A stretch of DNA of 64,000 nucleotides from Hippasteria phrygiana (lineage: Eukaryota > Echinodermata > Asteroidea > Valvatida > Goniasteridae), in NCBI GenBank assembly GCA_037893225.1, contig JAZGUH010000123.1, forward strand, positions 1,719,001 through 1,783,000, in the 5' to 3' direction. Below the pieces are notes generated by a model. It worked only from the letters and a program-made list of their open reading frames with translations. It was not told the origin of the DNA and ran no database searches. Position numbers and translations under genes: made by a program. Positions 25,501 to 39,423 of this stretch are shown here, one piece after another. Positions within the stretch are counted from its first letter, which is position 1. Each line of letters opens with the position of its first letter.

Positions 25501-28500
25501 TCCCGCGTGACAAGTGGCAGAATGTTGATGACATAGTTATTGTAAGCAACGTGGCTTTGCCGTATAATCATGTGCAATGGCTGCCTTCCAAGTTCACCTA
25601 TGGGGAGGGGGATGTCTTGGCCCACAGGACCATGTGGCAGACCATCTGCTGGGGGCTGGAGTCCCGGCTGCGGGGGCTGGAGTCCCGGCTGCGGGGGCTG
25701 GAGTCCCGGCTGCGGGGGCTGGAGTCCCGGCTGCGGGGGCTGGAGTCCCGGCTGCGGGGGCTGGAGTCCCGGCTGCGGGGGCTGGAGTGCCGGCGGCGGG
25801 GGCTGGAGTGCAGGCGGCGGGGGCTGGAGTGCCGGCTGCGGGGGCTGGAGTCCCGGCTGCGGGGGCTGGAGTCCCGGCTGCGGGGGCTGGAGTCCCGGCT
25901 GCGGGGGCTGGAGTCCCGGCTGCGGGGGCTGGAGTGCAGGCTGCGGGGGCTGGAGTGCCGGCTGCGGGGGCTGGAGTCCCGGCTGCGGGGGCTGGAGTGC
26001 AGGCTGCGGGGGCTGGAGTGCCGGCTGCGGGGGCTGGAGTGCAGGCTGTAGGGGCTGGAGTGCAGGCTGTAGGGGCTGGAGTGCCGGTGGAAGTAGTACC
26101 CGTGCCCTTCGCTGTGCAGGGTTTCCCCTTGCTGCATATCTCATTTCTCGAATCCGTTGGTCTTGCAGCCTTGAAGAAAATCAAACGATATACAACTTTG
26201 TAAACCTCACAATGTAATTAATTATGGACACTAAGATTGATTTATGGGCATGCTAAATTGAATATACTCTTCAAATTATTGCCCTAAAAGGGGCCAATTG
26301 TTATAATAATAATAATCGTTTATAATGCTTATAGCATTAAATGGCTTTTTCCATCGGTTGTTATCTATGCTAAAAAAATATACTTTTAAGTCGTACCTTG
26401 CAACATCCCGTGTCATAGCTTCCCTCACCCTCCTCCTTAACTGTGCATTATTCCTTTGTTGATACAATTCGGCAATGGGACCTCGTGGGACAGCATTTCG
26501 TTGTACATAACTAACAACAAGGCCCCACCGAGGGCCATGGACGTTGTACCCTGCCAGGATAAGATGTCTTTCCTCTCCTGATATTTGTACACGAGCTGCA
26601 TGATCCATTTTAAATTGTTCCAAGGTTCAGTACATTGTATACCACGATGAAATTGCGACTTCCATCAAATTCATTTGAATGTGAACACCGAAAGCGCCGA
26701 GCTGATGATATTCAGGTTGGTGTTCATATTCAAATCAGATTTGGTTTGGTCATTGAAAGCACCGAACTGATGATATTCAGGTTGGTGTTCACATTCAAAT
26801 GAGATTTGGTTTGGTCATTGAAAGCACCGAGCTGATGATATTCAGGTTGGTGTTCACATTCAAATGAGATTTGGTTTGGTCATTGAAAGCACCGAACTGA
26901 TGATATTCAGGTGTGGTGTTCATATTCAAAAGAGATTTGGTTTGGTCATTGAAAGCACCGAACTGATGATATTCAGGTTGGTGTTCACATTCAAATGAGA
27001 TTTGGTTTGGTCATTGAAAGCACCGAGCTGATGATATTCAGGTTGGTGTTCACATTCAAATGAGATTTGGTTTGGTCATTGAAAGCACCGAACTGATGAT
27101 ATTCAGGTTGGTGTTCACATTCAAATGAGATTTGGTTTGGTCATTGAAAGCACCGAACTGATGATATTCAGGTGTGGTGTTCACATTCAAATGAGATTTG
27201 GTTTGGTCATAGAAAGCACCGAGCTGATGATATTCAGGTGTGGTGTTCACATTCAAATGAGATTTGGTTTGGTCATTGAAAGCACCGAACTGATGATATT
27301 CAGGTTGGTGTTCATATTCAAATCAGATTTGGTTTGGTCATTGAAAGCACCGAACTGATGATATTCAGGTTGGTGTTCACATTCAAATGAGATTTGGTTT
27401 GGTCATTGAAAGCACCGAGCTGATGATATTCAGGTTGGTGTTCACATTCAAATGAGATTTGGTTTGGTCATTGAAAGCACCGAACTGATGATATTCAGGT
27501 TGGTGTTCACATTCAAATGAGATTTGGTTTGGTCATTGAAAGCACCGAGCTGATGATATTCAGGTTGGTGTTCACATTCAAATGAGATTTGGTTTGGTCA
27601 TTGAAAGCACCGAGCTGATGATATTCAGGTTGGTGTTCACATTCAAATGAGATTTGGTTTGGTCATTCAAAGCATGCACCGAGCTGATGATATTCAGATT
27701 CAAATGAGATTTGGTTTGGTTAGAGAAAGCATGTATAGGGCGTTGATGATATTCAGGTTGGTGTTAACATTGAGATGAGATTTTGATTGGTCATAGAAAG
27801 CAGTGCGTTGATGGTGTTCAGGTGTTTTGTTCACATTGAGGTGACATTTGGTTTGGTCATAACAACCCTGCTGGTCAGGCATAAGGCCTTTTCACACTAG
27901 AGCGCCGAACCCCTCGCCCCGGGGCCGCCCCGGCGTTTTCACCCCCGATTTCAACCCCTCGTCGTTTCACACTCGTTTCGCGGAAACCTACCTCAGCCTA
28001 CCCCGGGGCGAGCTCGCCCCGGGGTTGGGCATGAGCGTTTCACGCTAGTTTGTATTTAATCGACCCCCAGATGGCCAGGAAATTCCTAACTTCCTCCTCG
28101 CTGAAAATAATTCCTGAGATTCCGGGAACACAATGACCAGCACAAAAGAGGGGGGGGGGGGGGGGGCGGGGGGGGGGTGCCTCTGCCACATATCAATTGT
28201 GCTTCAGAATAATGGCGCTGAGCTTTGACAGGACCACCTGTTTCTCAACCGGGTTGTACGAAACCCTGCATGCGGGGCGACTTTTCACACTAGCCATTTC
28301 GCCCCGGGGCCACCCCCGAGATCGGTCTCGCCCCGGGTTGAAAAATCTCACCCCTGGCCTGGAGCAGGGGCGAGTTCGCCCTGGGGCGAGACCAATCTCG
28401 GGGGCGGCCCCGTGGCGAAAATGGCTCGTGTGAAACGTCGCACATTCTCACCCCCGCGTTGCCCCGGGGCCGCCCCCGAGATTTTGTCTAGTGTGAAAAG

Positions 28501-31500
28501 GCCTATTGTTCAGATGTCAGGCCGGACCTAATATGCCTGACCCATCTCTCTCTCCCTCCCCGCCCCAGAGACACACATACATTTTTTGCATTATGACATT
28601 TGCATCTGCTCTTTAGTTAAAAAGAAATATAGCTAGAAACGAAACAAATGAAAATACATTTAAAAAAAACACTAAAGCCACCGTGAGCATCCATTTAAAA
28701 ATAGAAAGTTATATTGGTTTTGTAATTGAGGCGGTTATTTTTCAGTCCTTGTTTTTATTCTTCTATTTCTTTTCCTTTCCTTTTGTTTCCTTTTTTAAAA
28801 AAAATGCTCTTGTTTTGCTTGAATTAGTTTTTGGTGGCATAATTTGTCTGCAGTCGGCTTAGGTTGACAATCTTATTCAAAATAAATGAAAAAGATACCA
28901 CTAAACAATGAATTTAAAACAAATTGTGGATAACGATTAAATTGAGAACGGATAAAACTTGCACTCCTAAACTGTGAAACCTTATTTGTCTATTCTTCTC
29001 TAATGAAAATAGACAGGTTCCTGTCGACAGCCACTCAACCAAACCTATATTCAAATCACATTCGCCAAATTCCTAATCTGTGATACACAATGCTACGCGT
29101 TGCAGTTGAACAATGTCATGTACCGGTGGTACGAGATTGACTGGTGGCATGTGCATGCATGCGTCTCTTGGAAAAGCTCTTTTGTATAACATGCATATTT
29201 ATGAAGCTCAATAAAGACAACGGTCACAATTGGGTGGGGCCTATGGTGTAGAGCTTCTCATTGGGCGATAATGAGGTCCTTACGTCGCTACGGTCCTACG
29301 TACGTTCAAAACGAAGGATCACTAGTCAAACCCGACATCACTCTCCCCGGTCACATTAATTTCTCTTTCTCTGGTGTTAATTATCGTGTCTTTCTGTCGA
29401 CGGAGTCGGTGCGATGTTTCAACTGCGGTGAGTTTGGCCACATCAGTCGCTCCTGCAAGAAGCCCCGCCCCCCACCCGATGCCGACAGCGACAATGACCA
29501 CGAACCACAAGAACCGACCAATCCCCTCAACCCCCGACCAATCTTCGTCCAATTTACTGCAAGAAACTTATACATTAACGGAAAATAGTCTGTGCTGGAG
29601 ACACTGGCACAATTACACCCCCACTTGCGCTCCTGGTACCACACCCTTTTCAGGGGTGACCATTTTAACCCGGAATAATATCAACCTTGTGGCCTCCAGT
29701 GTTATTGTTGCTGGCCACATTCTCTTTGCCCAAGTTAAACATAACAATTTTGTTTTTAATATCTACAATTTTCTCGTCCCCCAGAAAGACAGCATCGCTT
29801 TGCCCATCTTTGACAAATTTGATTCTCATTGTGGCCAGCAGGCTGAGGGCGCCACTCTCGTCGGAGGTGATTTCAACTGCACGCTCGATCCTCTTGTGGA
29901 TCGAGCGGATAGGCCGAATGAGCATCGTCCCCGAATTTCATTGGCTCTCAAAAATAGTATGAATAATTTAAACCTGTGTGATGTTTGGCGCAGTTTGAAC
30001 CCTACTGTTAAAAAATTCACTTGGATGCGAAAAAACCCCTTTGCTCCTGGTCATTTTTCCAAAGTTAGGCTTGACCGTGTCTACACCTCCGCCAATCTCT
30101 TACCCTCAACACGCACATGTAAAATTCTACCTTGTTCCTTATCCGACCACTCTGCAGTTCATCTCTCTTTAAAGCTTCCTTCCCCTCAGCATAGAGGGAG
30201 CGCCTACTGGCATTTTAACAATTCTCTCCTTGATGATCTAAATTACCGTGAAATTATACATCTCTTCTGGTCCCAATGGCAAAATGAAAAATCCTCTTTC
30301 AAAAACGCATGCATGTGGTGGGTTTTGGGCAAGGCCCAAATCAAAACCATAACCCAAAAATACAGTTCTAAGATTGCTCAAGAAAAGCGCTCGTCTTTCT
30401 CCCGCTTAAATTCTCACATCCAAGAACTTCAATCTGCGCCAAACATCACATCTGAGACGCAGAAGATCTTAGAAGAACAACGTAACGAATTAAATATTAT
30501 CCTTAAAAACCAAGCCCAGGGCGCCCTCGTCAGATCTCGTGTTCAACACCTTAATGAAGTGGACACGAGCTCATCCTATTTCTTTAACCTTGAAAAACGT
30601 CACTCTCAGTCTAAAACCTTGTCTTGCATTCGCCTCCCCGATGGAACAATTACCGAAAACCCTGAGGAAATTAGAAAACACTGTCGCAACTTCTATGAAC
30701 AGCTTTACAGCCGTGTCCCGACTGACGAGGGCGCCCTCGGATCCCTTTTATGTAATTTATCAAATTTGGATCCTCCGGACGCCGAGGACCTCGAAGCTCC
30801 TCTGCGTCTCGAGGAATTAGACTGTGCCGTCAAGCAGCTTGGCAAAAACAAAACGCCGGGTTTTGATGGCCTAACTTCCGAGTTCTACACTTCCTTCTGG
30901 CCCCTTCTAAAAAATGACCTTTTCGATGTTCTCAATTTTGCTATTTCTACTGGGTCCCTTCCATGTTCTTTCAACAAAGCCGTCATCTCCCTAATCCCTA
31001 AAAAGGGCGACCTTTGTAATATTTCCAATTGGCGGCCTGTCTCGCTCCTTAATACGGACTACAAACTATTTGCCAAGCTGCTTGCGAACAGATTGAAACA
31101 ATTTATTGGTAATGTTGTAAAAGACGACCAATCCTATTGCATCCCTGGGCGCACAATTCATGATAACCTTAACCTTTTACGTGATGTGATTAATTATTGT
31201 AATTCAAATGATCTTCCTCTTGGCGTGGTGAACCTTGATCAGCGCAAAGCGTTTGACAACGTTGACCACGCCTACCTGTTCAGTACAATGAGAGCCATGG
31301 GGTTCGGGGACAAATTTATTTTATACCTCAATCTTTTGTACAGCGGCGCCGAGAGCCACATTAAAGTTTGTGGCTCCTTGACCGCGCCTTTTCCCTTTCT
31401 AAAGGGAATTCGACAAGGTTGCCCGCTCTCGGGGCTGCTGTACTCGATTGCAATTGAACCCTTTCTTAACAAACTAAGAGACGAAATGCAGGGTCAAAGT

Positions 31501-33952
31501 TTTCTCTTACCTACCACAGACAAGTATTGCTCGGTCTCGGCCTATGCTGACGACGTCACAGTTTTCGTCACCTCCGACTCGGGTTTTGAAACAATTCAAA
31601 GAGTGTACAGTCTATTCAGTAAATCCTCTGCTGCGAGTTTAAACTATGAAAAATCCCAGGGCCTATGGGTCGGCTCATGGACCAGACGAAGCGACAAGCC
31701 CCTTGATTTTCTTTGGAACAATCAAGGGCTTGTCTTTCTTGGAGTTCACCTGGGAAATACCAACAATTACAACAAACAAAATTGGGAAAACTGTAAAGCC
31801 AAACTCTCCAAAACCCTGACCAGCTGGAAACGCTTTTCTCCCATATTATCTTTCAAAGGCAAGGTATTAATCGCCAATCAAATCGCTGCCACTAAAGTCT
31901 TTCACTCTCTCGCCGTTTTGTCTTGTCCTAAAAACATCCTAGGTGAGCTCCAAAACATGCTTGTCGACTTCGTCTGGTCCTACAAACGCCATCTCCTTAA
32001 AAAACAAATTCTTTACCAGTGTTGTGATAAAGGTGGACTTGGTCTGGCTTGTCTCCAGGCACGCAGCCTCACTTTCATGTTCAAACATCTACAACGTTAC
32101 CTTCAATTTAATACTCACCCTTGTTTTTCCATGATGGACGTATACTTACGTCAATTTAAACGTTTAGATTTAACTTACCATATTTTTCTCCTGAATTTAG
32201 AACCCAAGTTTTTCACCAGCTTGCCAGTTTTTTACAGTGAGGTCTTGCGTGCCTGGTTGACCATTGGAGCTCGTATTGAAACACCTCCGGACTCCATCAA
32301 CCATGTCCTAAATTTACCGGTAATTTACCCACCTTTAATCGATCCCATGCCGGGCGGCACGGCTTTTGCCTCTCGACTCTGGGCCAATAATATTCATCTC
32401 ATCAAGAACCTACTCAACATCACCACTGGAAAGTGGCTTCAGGCTCAGGAACTCCATCTGTCTTCTGCATCTTCTCGTCCACTGTCATCTCGCCTTCTGA
32501 GTAAAGACCTCTCTCGCCTGCACCAGACCTTGACTTCGTCTTTTTCAACGCTTTTCAACTCGACTGGATTCCTTCATCCCCCTGCTCAACTTCGTGATGT
32601 GCCCTCTCGCCCTGCTTCACCCGGCCAGGTTCTCTTCGATGTCGACAGAGACGCCATCTCTTCAACCTCAAAGACATTGTACAGTTTCTATAACCAGATG
32701 AACGACCTCCCTACAGCTCCACTCACTCCCTGGCACGGACTTGGTTATTTTCCGCCTTCACACCACGTCCCTTGGAAGGCAATATATCAGTTTCCTACAT
32801 CCAAGAAAGAAGGGGATGTCCAATACAAACTGCTGCACAACGTCTTACCCTCTCTACCGGTCCTCCATCATCTAAACCCCAGCATCTCCTCCACCTGTGG
32901 CTGGTGTGGCAAGAGAGGCACCATCATCCACCTGTTCATCACCTGCCCATCTATTCAGCCTGCCCTTCGTCTTCTCCATCGGCTCATCGACCGCCTTCTT
33001 CCCAATCTCGCTATCAGCTTCGATACCTATTGGACTCTCATTCCTTATGCTCAGAGTCGAGACAAAATGGCCGTCCGCCTGGCCAACTTTCTCATTATTA
33101 GCTTGAAAAATATAATCTATTGGCTGTACCGTACGTGCAGTAAATCTGACCCTTTCACTGTCTGGCAATACCGCCTCAAAAATAAGATTATCCTTGAACT
33201 TAATTACTACACACTAAACAATTCCATCTCTTCTTTCCTTGACAAGTGGTCAATCAATAACGCCCTTTTTGTTTACACTACCGGTAAACTGACATGGTTG
33301 ATTTAATTATTTAATGATTTTTTCCATCCCTCCCCAGGTCACCGAGGCGTGGGTAGTCGCCACCCCTCCCGGGCGGGACGTGGTGTCCTTTTTCACCGCC
33401 CACCCCGGGGCCTGACCATTTCCCAACCGGGGTCTGCTGGCAGTGGGCACGAGGTGCCCACATCCAGACGCCAGTGGGCCCCATTTCCTCCTCCCCTAAC
33501 CCCCCACTACCCTCTATCCTCACCTCCCCCTTTTTCTATTTTTGATTAATTATTGTTTTTGGCTGAATGCTGTCTTTTGCCTTGTTGCTACCCTTAGTCG
33601 GAAGGACTTGGGGTTTCCAGCTTCCGACGGTAGCAACTTGGCGGGACAGCATTTCTACTTTAACGGTTTTGATCTGTTTCATAAGTTTAACTTATTTCTG
33701 TCAAGTACAACGTTCTGTTAATGCATATATTCTGGTTTACATGTTTGATTTTACTACTTCGTCACCGTGGTTGGCCGGTTTGGCAGTAGTATACAGCCAA
33801 TAGGCCAGCCTCGGTGACGTTGTACAATGTTTAACTGATTACTTTAAAGTTACGAATGTATTTCTTTATAATTCTTTTAATTTTGTATATACATTATGTT
33901 GTATTGTTCAAGGAAAGTTTAAAATAAAGTTATCCTTGGAAAAAGTAAGTAT

Positions 33953-34027
<75 letters not shown>

Positions 34028-37000
34028 TTTCTGTTTGTAAATTGTACTTGTTCTTATTTAAATGTATTGGGAGGTGCCTCCTGGTTGCATTTCGATTTTG
34101 CACGCCTCCCGCTCCCAGGCATCATTCTGGTTATGGCCAAATCATGACATGTATATTTGTTTCTTTCATTTTCACAGATTAAATCTGCAAAACAGAAAAT
34201 ATTTGTCCCTTTGTGGTTCTTTGAAACCAATTCCCTATGTGGGTCATATGAAGCTTATACTCAGAGCCAGAGGTCGAAATGCAGGTAAAAATCTACTAGA
34301 CGGCTGGGCTAGTAGCACAAATTTTACTAGACCGGAAGGTATTTCACAAGACCAATAGTAAAAATAACGCACAGTGTTTTGAATGAGTGTGCTGTTTCAA
34401 TTTTTTCCCCTCTGCCGACCTTGTTGGGGGAGGGGTGAGAAATGCTGTTTTGATTGAAACTCCCTGCCTCAAAACTAAAAATGACCATTCCAGAAATTAT
34501 GGGGCTTTTTCAGTTCACCAGATTTAGAAGAAAAAAATGGACTCTAGTGATAGCATTTCAGACAGTTTATGAAAAAAAATCACTAGACCACCGGACTAGT
34601 TCGGTCAAGAGTTCACTCCAACGCTCAAATCACTGGACTAGGTCCAGCGGTCCAGTGGATATTTTGATCCCTGATAGCATGCATAGAATTGTTTTTGCCA
34701 TCGCTATGAATCTTGAAGCTGTGGCTTACCTATCGTCACTACCAGCAGACTGGCTATCTCCTCTCCCATCGGATTCAGGAACTCCTGGCCCCCTCGCTGC
34801 CTCTTCCTCCAGCTGCTCCCCATGACATCTGCTCCCTGGCTTGGTGTTTGTTTTCTTGCTTCCCTGGGTTGGGGATTTCCTTGAGGCAGCCTTCCGAGAT
34901 GACGGCTTGGACGAGGTTGGCTTGTTGGCTGCTGTGGGGAGCTTGAAAGTGACGGGTCCCGACTTATCAGTGTCTGAATCACTGTCTTCCAAAACTAAAT
35001 TTTTGGAGAAAACAGGGCTGGATATGTTAATTTGTTTCATGCTTTATGTTATAAAATAACAGTGACTCAACCCTAATAATTTAAATTTTAATCCTGAATC
35101 CTCCAATTTTGAAGAGTTGGAGAAGCAAGGGACAAAATTGGAGGAAACAGAAGGCAAAAGATATAGACCCTTTTCATTCGACATCACTAGTCTGTGCTCA
35201 AACCAATGCCACCATATTGGATTGCCTAGTGAGGTGTTAGTTCAATTAAAAACTATGACGTCCAAAGATTATAAAGGAAGTGGAAAACTGGGAATGAAGC
35301 TTTGTTTGACTGTGGGCTGCCACAGCAACAAGACACTTTGTCCCGACAATAAGGGAATAAATATGTGCTGGGCCAGTTTTAAACGTACGTTTAAAATCGC
35401 CTTGGGGCCTGGGGCGCTTGATAATGACCCGATACCTTTTTGTATAATTAAGCAAAAACCACCGAAAATTATAAATTTCCAATGATTTTGTTCAATTTCT
35501 TTTTACCTCGGTTTGTAAAACACCCCTTCAGCTATTGAATGGTTCGTTCCACGCGCGAGTAGTGGTAAACATTTCCTTATATGGAAATTGACGCGCGCCA
35601 ACGCGCTCGCCAGGTGGTGCAGAACGCAGCAGTGCAGGTGTAGTGTGAAATTATAGACTCTAAATACGGACGCATCGGTAGTATTGCGCTTGCGTTATTA
35701 GTGGTCGCTCGAGTGTTCAACCAAAAAAATGGACCAGATTTTGTAGGATTCTACATTTCGTGTGACACCGGAAAAAAATGTTTAAAACCGCGCCGTGTTT
35801 AAACAACTTCCAGCCGTGTTTAAACAACCGTTTAAACACACCCACGTGACAGGCTCTCGACCAATAGGGATAGTGAAACTCGCTGAGGCATTTATGAATG
35901 CTGTTTCAAGCGAGCAGCTGCGAATAGGATACAGTGGAACGCCGCTTTAACGAACATCACAGGATCCACAGATTTTGTTCAGTATAGCGATCGTTCGGTA
36001 TAGCGATTTTCAGCGGCCGGTTACTTAAGGATGACTTTGTGCCTGCCATTGAATCATGTAATTACATGTTCATACTTTCTAAGCTTACCGAATTTTAAAG
36101 CAACAGTTGGCTTTTCCCTTCTATTCCATGGGGAAATAATAGCCACCTGTCACTTTTCAACATAATGCTGCGACCGTTTGGGAATGAAACAGCCGAAATG
36201 CCCACTACATTTTTGCCTTTTTTTCAACAACGATGTTTGTTAAGTTTTGTACACAAAATTTGGGAGCCAAGGATGGTGTTCGGTTATAGCCGAATGTTCG
36301 GTATAGCGGCGTTCCCCAGCCACGCTGGCCATCCAATGTACCTGGAGAATCCTAAGTCAAATGGTCCAGTCTTTGCTACTGTTAGATCTACAAGGCACAA
36401 GCCACTGCCTAGTTGTATAAATGTGACCCGCTCTGGAAAAAGGTATATTATGTCGCAAAATATGAAAAATTTGTTTTATGTATGTTTGGAAAGCCCGCAA
36501 TGTAAGCTTTTATTTGGTACATGATAGAGCTCCAAAGCCCTTTCCATTCTGGAGATATCGCGTTTTTGTATATTAATTAGCTCTATGGAGTTCAAATTGC
36601 ACAACAGAGAAAACAGGCTTTGAAATAGCTAGTTCTAATACAATGCAATGGAACAATGCACTCTAAAAATGTAATTTTTTCACTTTATTCACTGAAATCA
36701 ACATTGTTGTGCACCCAACTTGAAACTTTAGATATTTAAGATGTCATTAAAGACAAAAACTAAAAATAATTTTTTACGAAAAATTTCACCCTCTCAATGT
36801 TGAAAGGGCCATTACACGTAAATGCATAGCGCGACTTATATCACCTTTTTCTGGAGCGGGTCACAAATGTAGTGTACATGATTGGTCATTGTTGCAATTT
36901 TCAGAAATGGGCGGATTTGGTGGTTAGTATTTTATAGGAAATATCGTTCCACTGACCTGTTCAAAGTTTTACGTTGTTGGATGGCCAAAAAAACAAAAGA

Positions 37001-39377
37001 AAAACGGCGCTCGTTTTCAAACGTCGGGCAGATGACAGCCTTTAGTCAAGGCGCGCGTGGCTACCTGGATGCATGACGAGCCCCGAATGGCAGCATGTCC
37101 GGGCGCGCCACTCGTCTGGTAACCACGCGCGCCTTGATGACTAAAGGCTACAGGGCAGTTTTCCAACGATTTCCAGCTGGAAATCGTTGGAAAACGATCA
37201 AAATTTCCACTTTTCTTGACAGGGACACCATAATTTCACAGGATGATTGAGACTAAACTAGTAAGGTATTTCGTAATAATTCATTAAAAAAAAATTGGAG
37301 GATTACCAATCGTGTACACTACGTTTAACAGACATTCACATGCCTAAACTATAGTGCTTTTGGGATTAGATATGGATCTGTTATCCTCAGTGGACAAAAA
37401 CCTGTCCCTCTTGCTGGCTTCCAGGGGCCAATTTCACGGAACTGCTAAGCACAAAAAAAATTGCTTAGCACCAAAAAGTCTTGCTTAATAAAAACGGGTT
37501 TACCGGTCAAAACACCATGTGATTTTCATGCCAAGCAAACAGAATAGCCAAAAGTCCAGTCACAAGCAACATCACACACGGAAATTTGGTTGGTAATCCT
37601 GTTTTTTTACCGAGGACAGCTTTTCATGCTAAGCCAATGTTTATGCTTAGCAGCTCCGTTAAATTGGCCCCTGGTGTTGAATGATGGGGAAAGAGCCAGA
37701 GAAACAGTGATTTTTGTTTTAATCAAGTATGTTACCATACTATTACATGCACTATGATCAGCTCTGGTCAGGTTGGTGAAAAGGGTCTATCAATCGGAAG
37801 AAGGCAATGGGGAAGTAGAAGGGAATTTATTGAGGTAAGCAGGAATGGTTAGTACGAACTTAACAGGTAAAGGCTTCGTCAAACAACTACCTTGGTGTGT
37901 GTAGCAGTAGATTTCTTTCAGTTTCAGACGAGCTTTCTTCTTGGGCAAGGGTTTCACTCCAAAGTTCTTCAATGCATTCTGTGATTAAACAAACAAATTT
38001 TCTTTTTAAACCTTACATTTAATGGCGGATTGAAAAAGGAGAGTTCGCCCTGGGGAGAACTTTAAACAAGAGTGAAATGACATGGGGTTGAACATGGGGT
38101 TACAAAATCAAGAATCAACTCAGGGCGGCACCAGGGTTCACCCTGGATTGACTTCAATATGGGTTGAGAGGCTCTGGTTTGATAAAGCCTAAAGATAAGC
38201 TTTACAGTGTGGTGAAATAAAATCACTCCTTCAGTCATTACCTTAAGAACTGGTGTGTTCATATCATCATAGGGTGGCATCGGAGTGACAGGTGCCGGTG
38301 GGTGGTACAGCTTGTTGATCACCTCTTTGCTCATTGGTTGTTTGCTGTTTAAGACAGGTGTCGCTGGCAGGTGTTTGCCAACTTGGGATCCTTTTGCTTC
38401 TGGAGAAAGAGCAAACAGAAAAAGATATTTTTAAAGTTTCCCTTGTGGATTGTTTGACGAAGAAAAAGATATTCTTAATTATAATTAATTTAATGGGCAA
38501 CTGTCAATGAGACAATGAAATTGTTAACTTTAAAAATGACAAGAGACTTTCAATGAATGCAAGGACTTACTCAAATATGCAATTAAATTGAAATATTTTT
38601 TTTATATCAAAGTAGGATTCAAACCCATTTCACAGCAATGAATGGTAAAAATATGTTATGGTAAAATCCAATGACTACGTGGATTTTAATTTTAATTTAA
38701 TGTCTTCGGATGTGAACAATTCTCAAGAAACAGATTAGTTTCTTCACAGTTTTCTCTTTTCAGATAGGCCCCGAGAACTTATTGCTGTTGCAATGTGTCA
38801 TTTTAATGATCCTTCCTTTAACTTTAAGGCTTCTCAAAAGCTGGAATGTTCCTTTTTCCTTTTGGGGTGTTTCTTTAGGAAACAGTGAGATTTCCTGTTG
38901 GGATTGTGATACGTTGCCAGCATGTTGGCAACTTCAAGTGGCCATTCCTGGATAAACGTGCACATGCACAGACCAACGTTTTCATACAGGATGACTTGGC
39001 ATTCCCCAAATGTTCCGAGTGGAACAGAACGCATTTCCTAACAAGGATGTCAGTGAGGTTCTTGTCCGGAGCCTGAAAATAAAGCAAGGGAAGCCTGATT
39101 AGACATGTTCAACCCATTCTGTCCAGCTGTTACTAATGGGGTGCCGATATGCCAATATGGGTTTGTGCAGCCAAGCATAAATGCAAACAATAGGTAAACA
39201 ATGGATTGAGTACGTGCAAGAATGCGTGTATAGATGACAACCGGCCAGGTGTTGCCTTTTTTTTCTAACCGCGGCCATGGCAGTCGTCCGTATTCAAGAG
39301 GATAAGGCCTGAAAGTAGCTCAAAATTTTACAAGAAAAAGTCAGGATTTGCCTCTAAAGCCAGTTTTCCTGACTTAA

Positions 39378-39423
<46 letters not shown>

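Larger units (their letters stand above)
20264..29322 (+). mobile_element. 9.06-kb PIF/Harbinger- or ISL2EU-like DNA transposon
   Basis: The long inverted ends begin GTGATCCTTCGTTTTGAACG and stay alignable for about 1.6 kb. They interrupt LINE ORF1, and the pre-insertion sequence CTGTTAGTC is recovered if TA is the target duplication (20262-20263 and 29323-29324). TAG is an alternative reading. The inside holds a DDE transposase (22262-23702, plus), a 0.9-kb foldback (24345-25257), a convergent Myb/SANT-like gene (26623-25482, minus) and a 65-bp satellite (26690-27720). A DDE transposase paired with a Myb-like protein is the Harbinger layout. The TA footprint and transposase type also allow ISL2EU. 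Confidence 0.85.
19536..33950 (+). mobile_element. Tx1/L1-type LINE, interrupted and internally deleted
   Basis: This non-LTR retrotransposon has a 5' leader, ORF1 with a CCHC knuckle, ORF2 with APE endonuclease, reverse transcriptase and a C-terminal CCHC motif, and a 3' region with two strong hairpins, bounded on both sides by (TTTA)n. Without the inserted DNA transposon (20264-29322) the LINE is about 5.4 kb. ORF1 has a frame break, and a deletion near 29550 removed the end of ORF1 and the start of ORF2. The copy is therefore inactive. It lies antisense in the large SLX4 intron. Confidence 0.88.

Noticed and set aside
25650..26200. Long plus-strand and other minus-strand open frames over the GC-rich minisatellite
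   Set aside because: A 21-bp unit without stops opens every frame; only the minus-strand frame that fits the upstream exon junction was kept.
26690..27720. CRISPR-like regular repeats
   Set aside because: The units are contiguous 65-bp tandem repeats without unique spacers, in an animal genome inside a transposon.
32772..33168. Plus- and minus-strand frames of about 100 codons near the end of LINE ORF2
   Set aside because: Shadows of the ORF2 C-terminus, which carries the CCHC motif in the kept frame.
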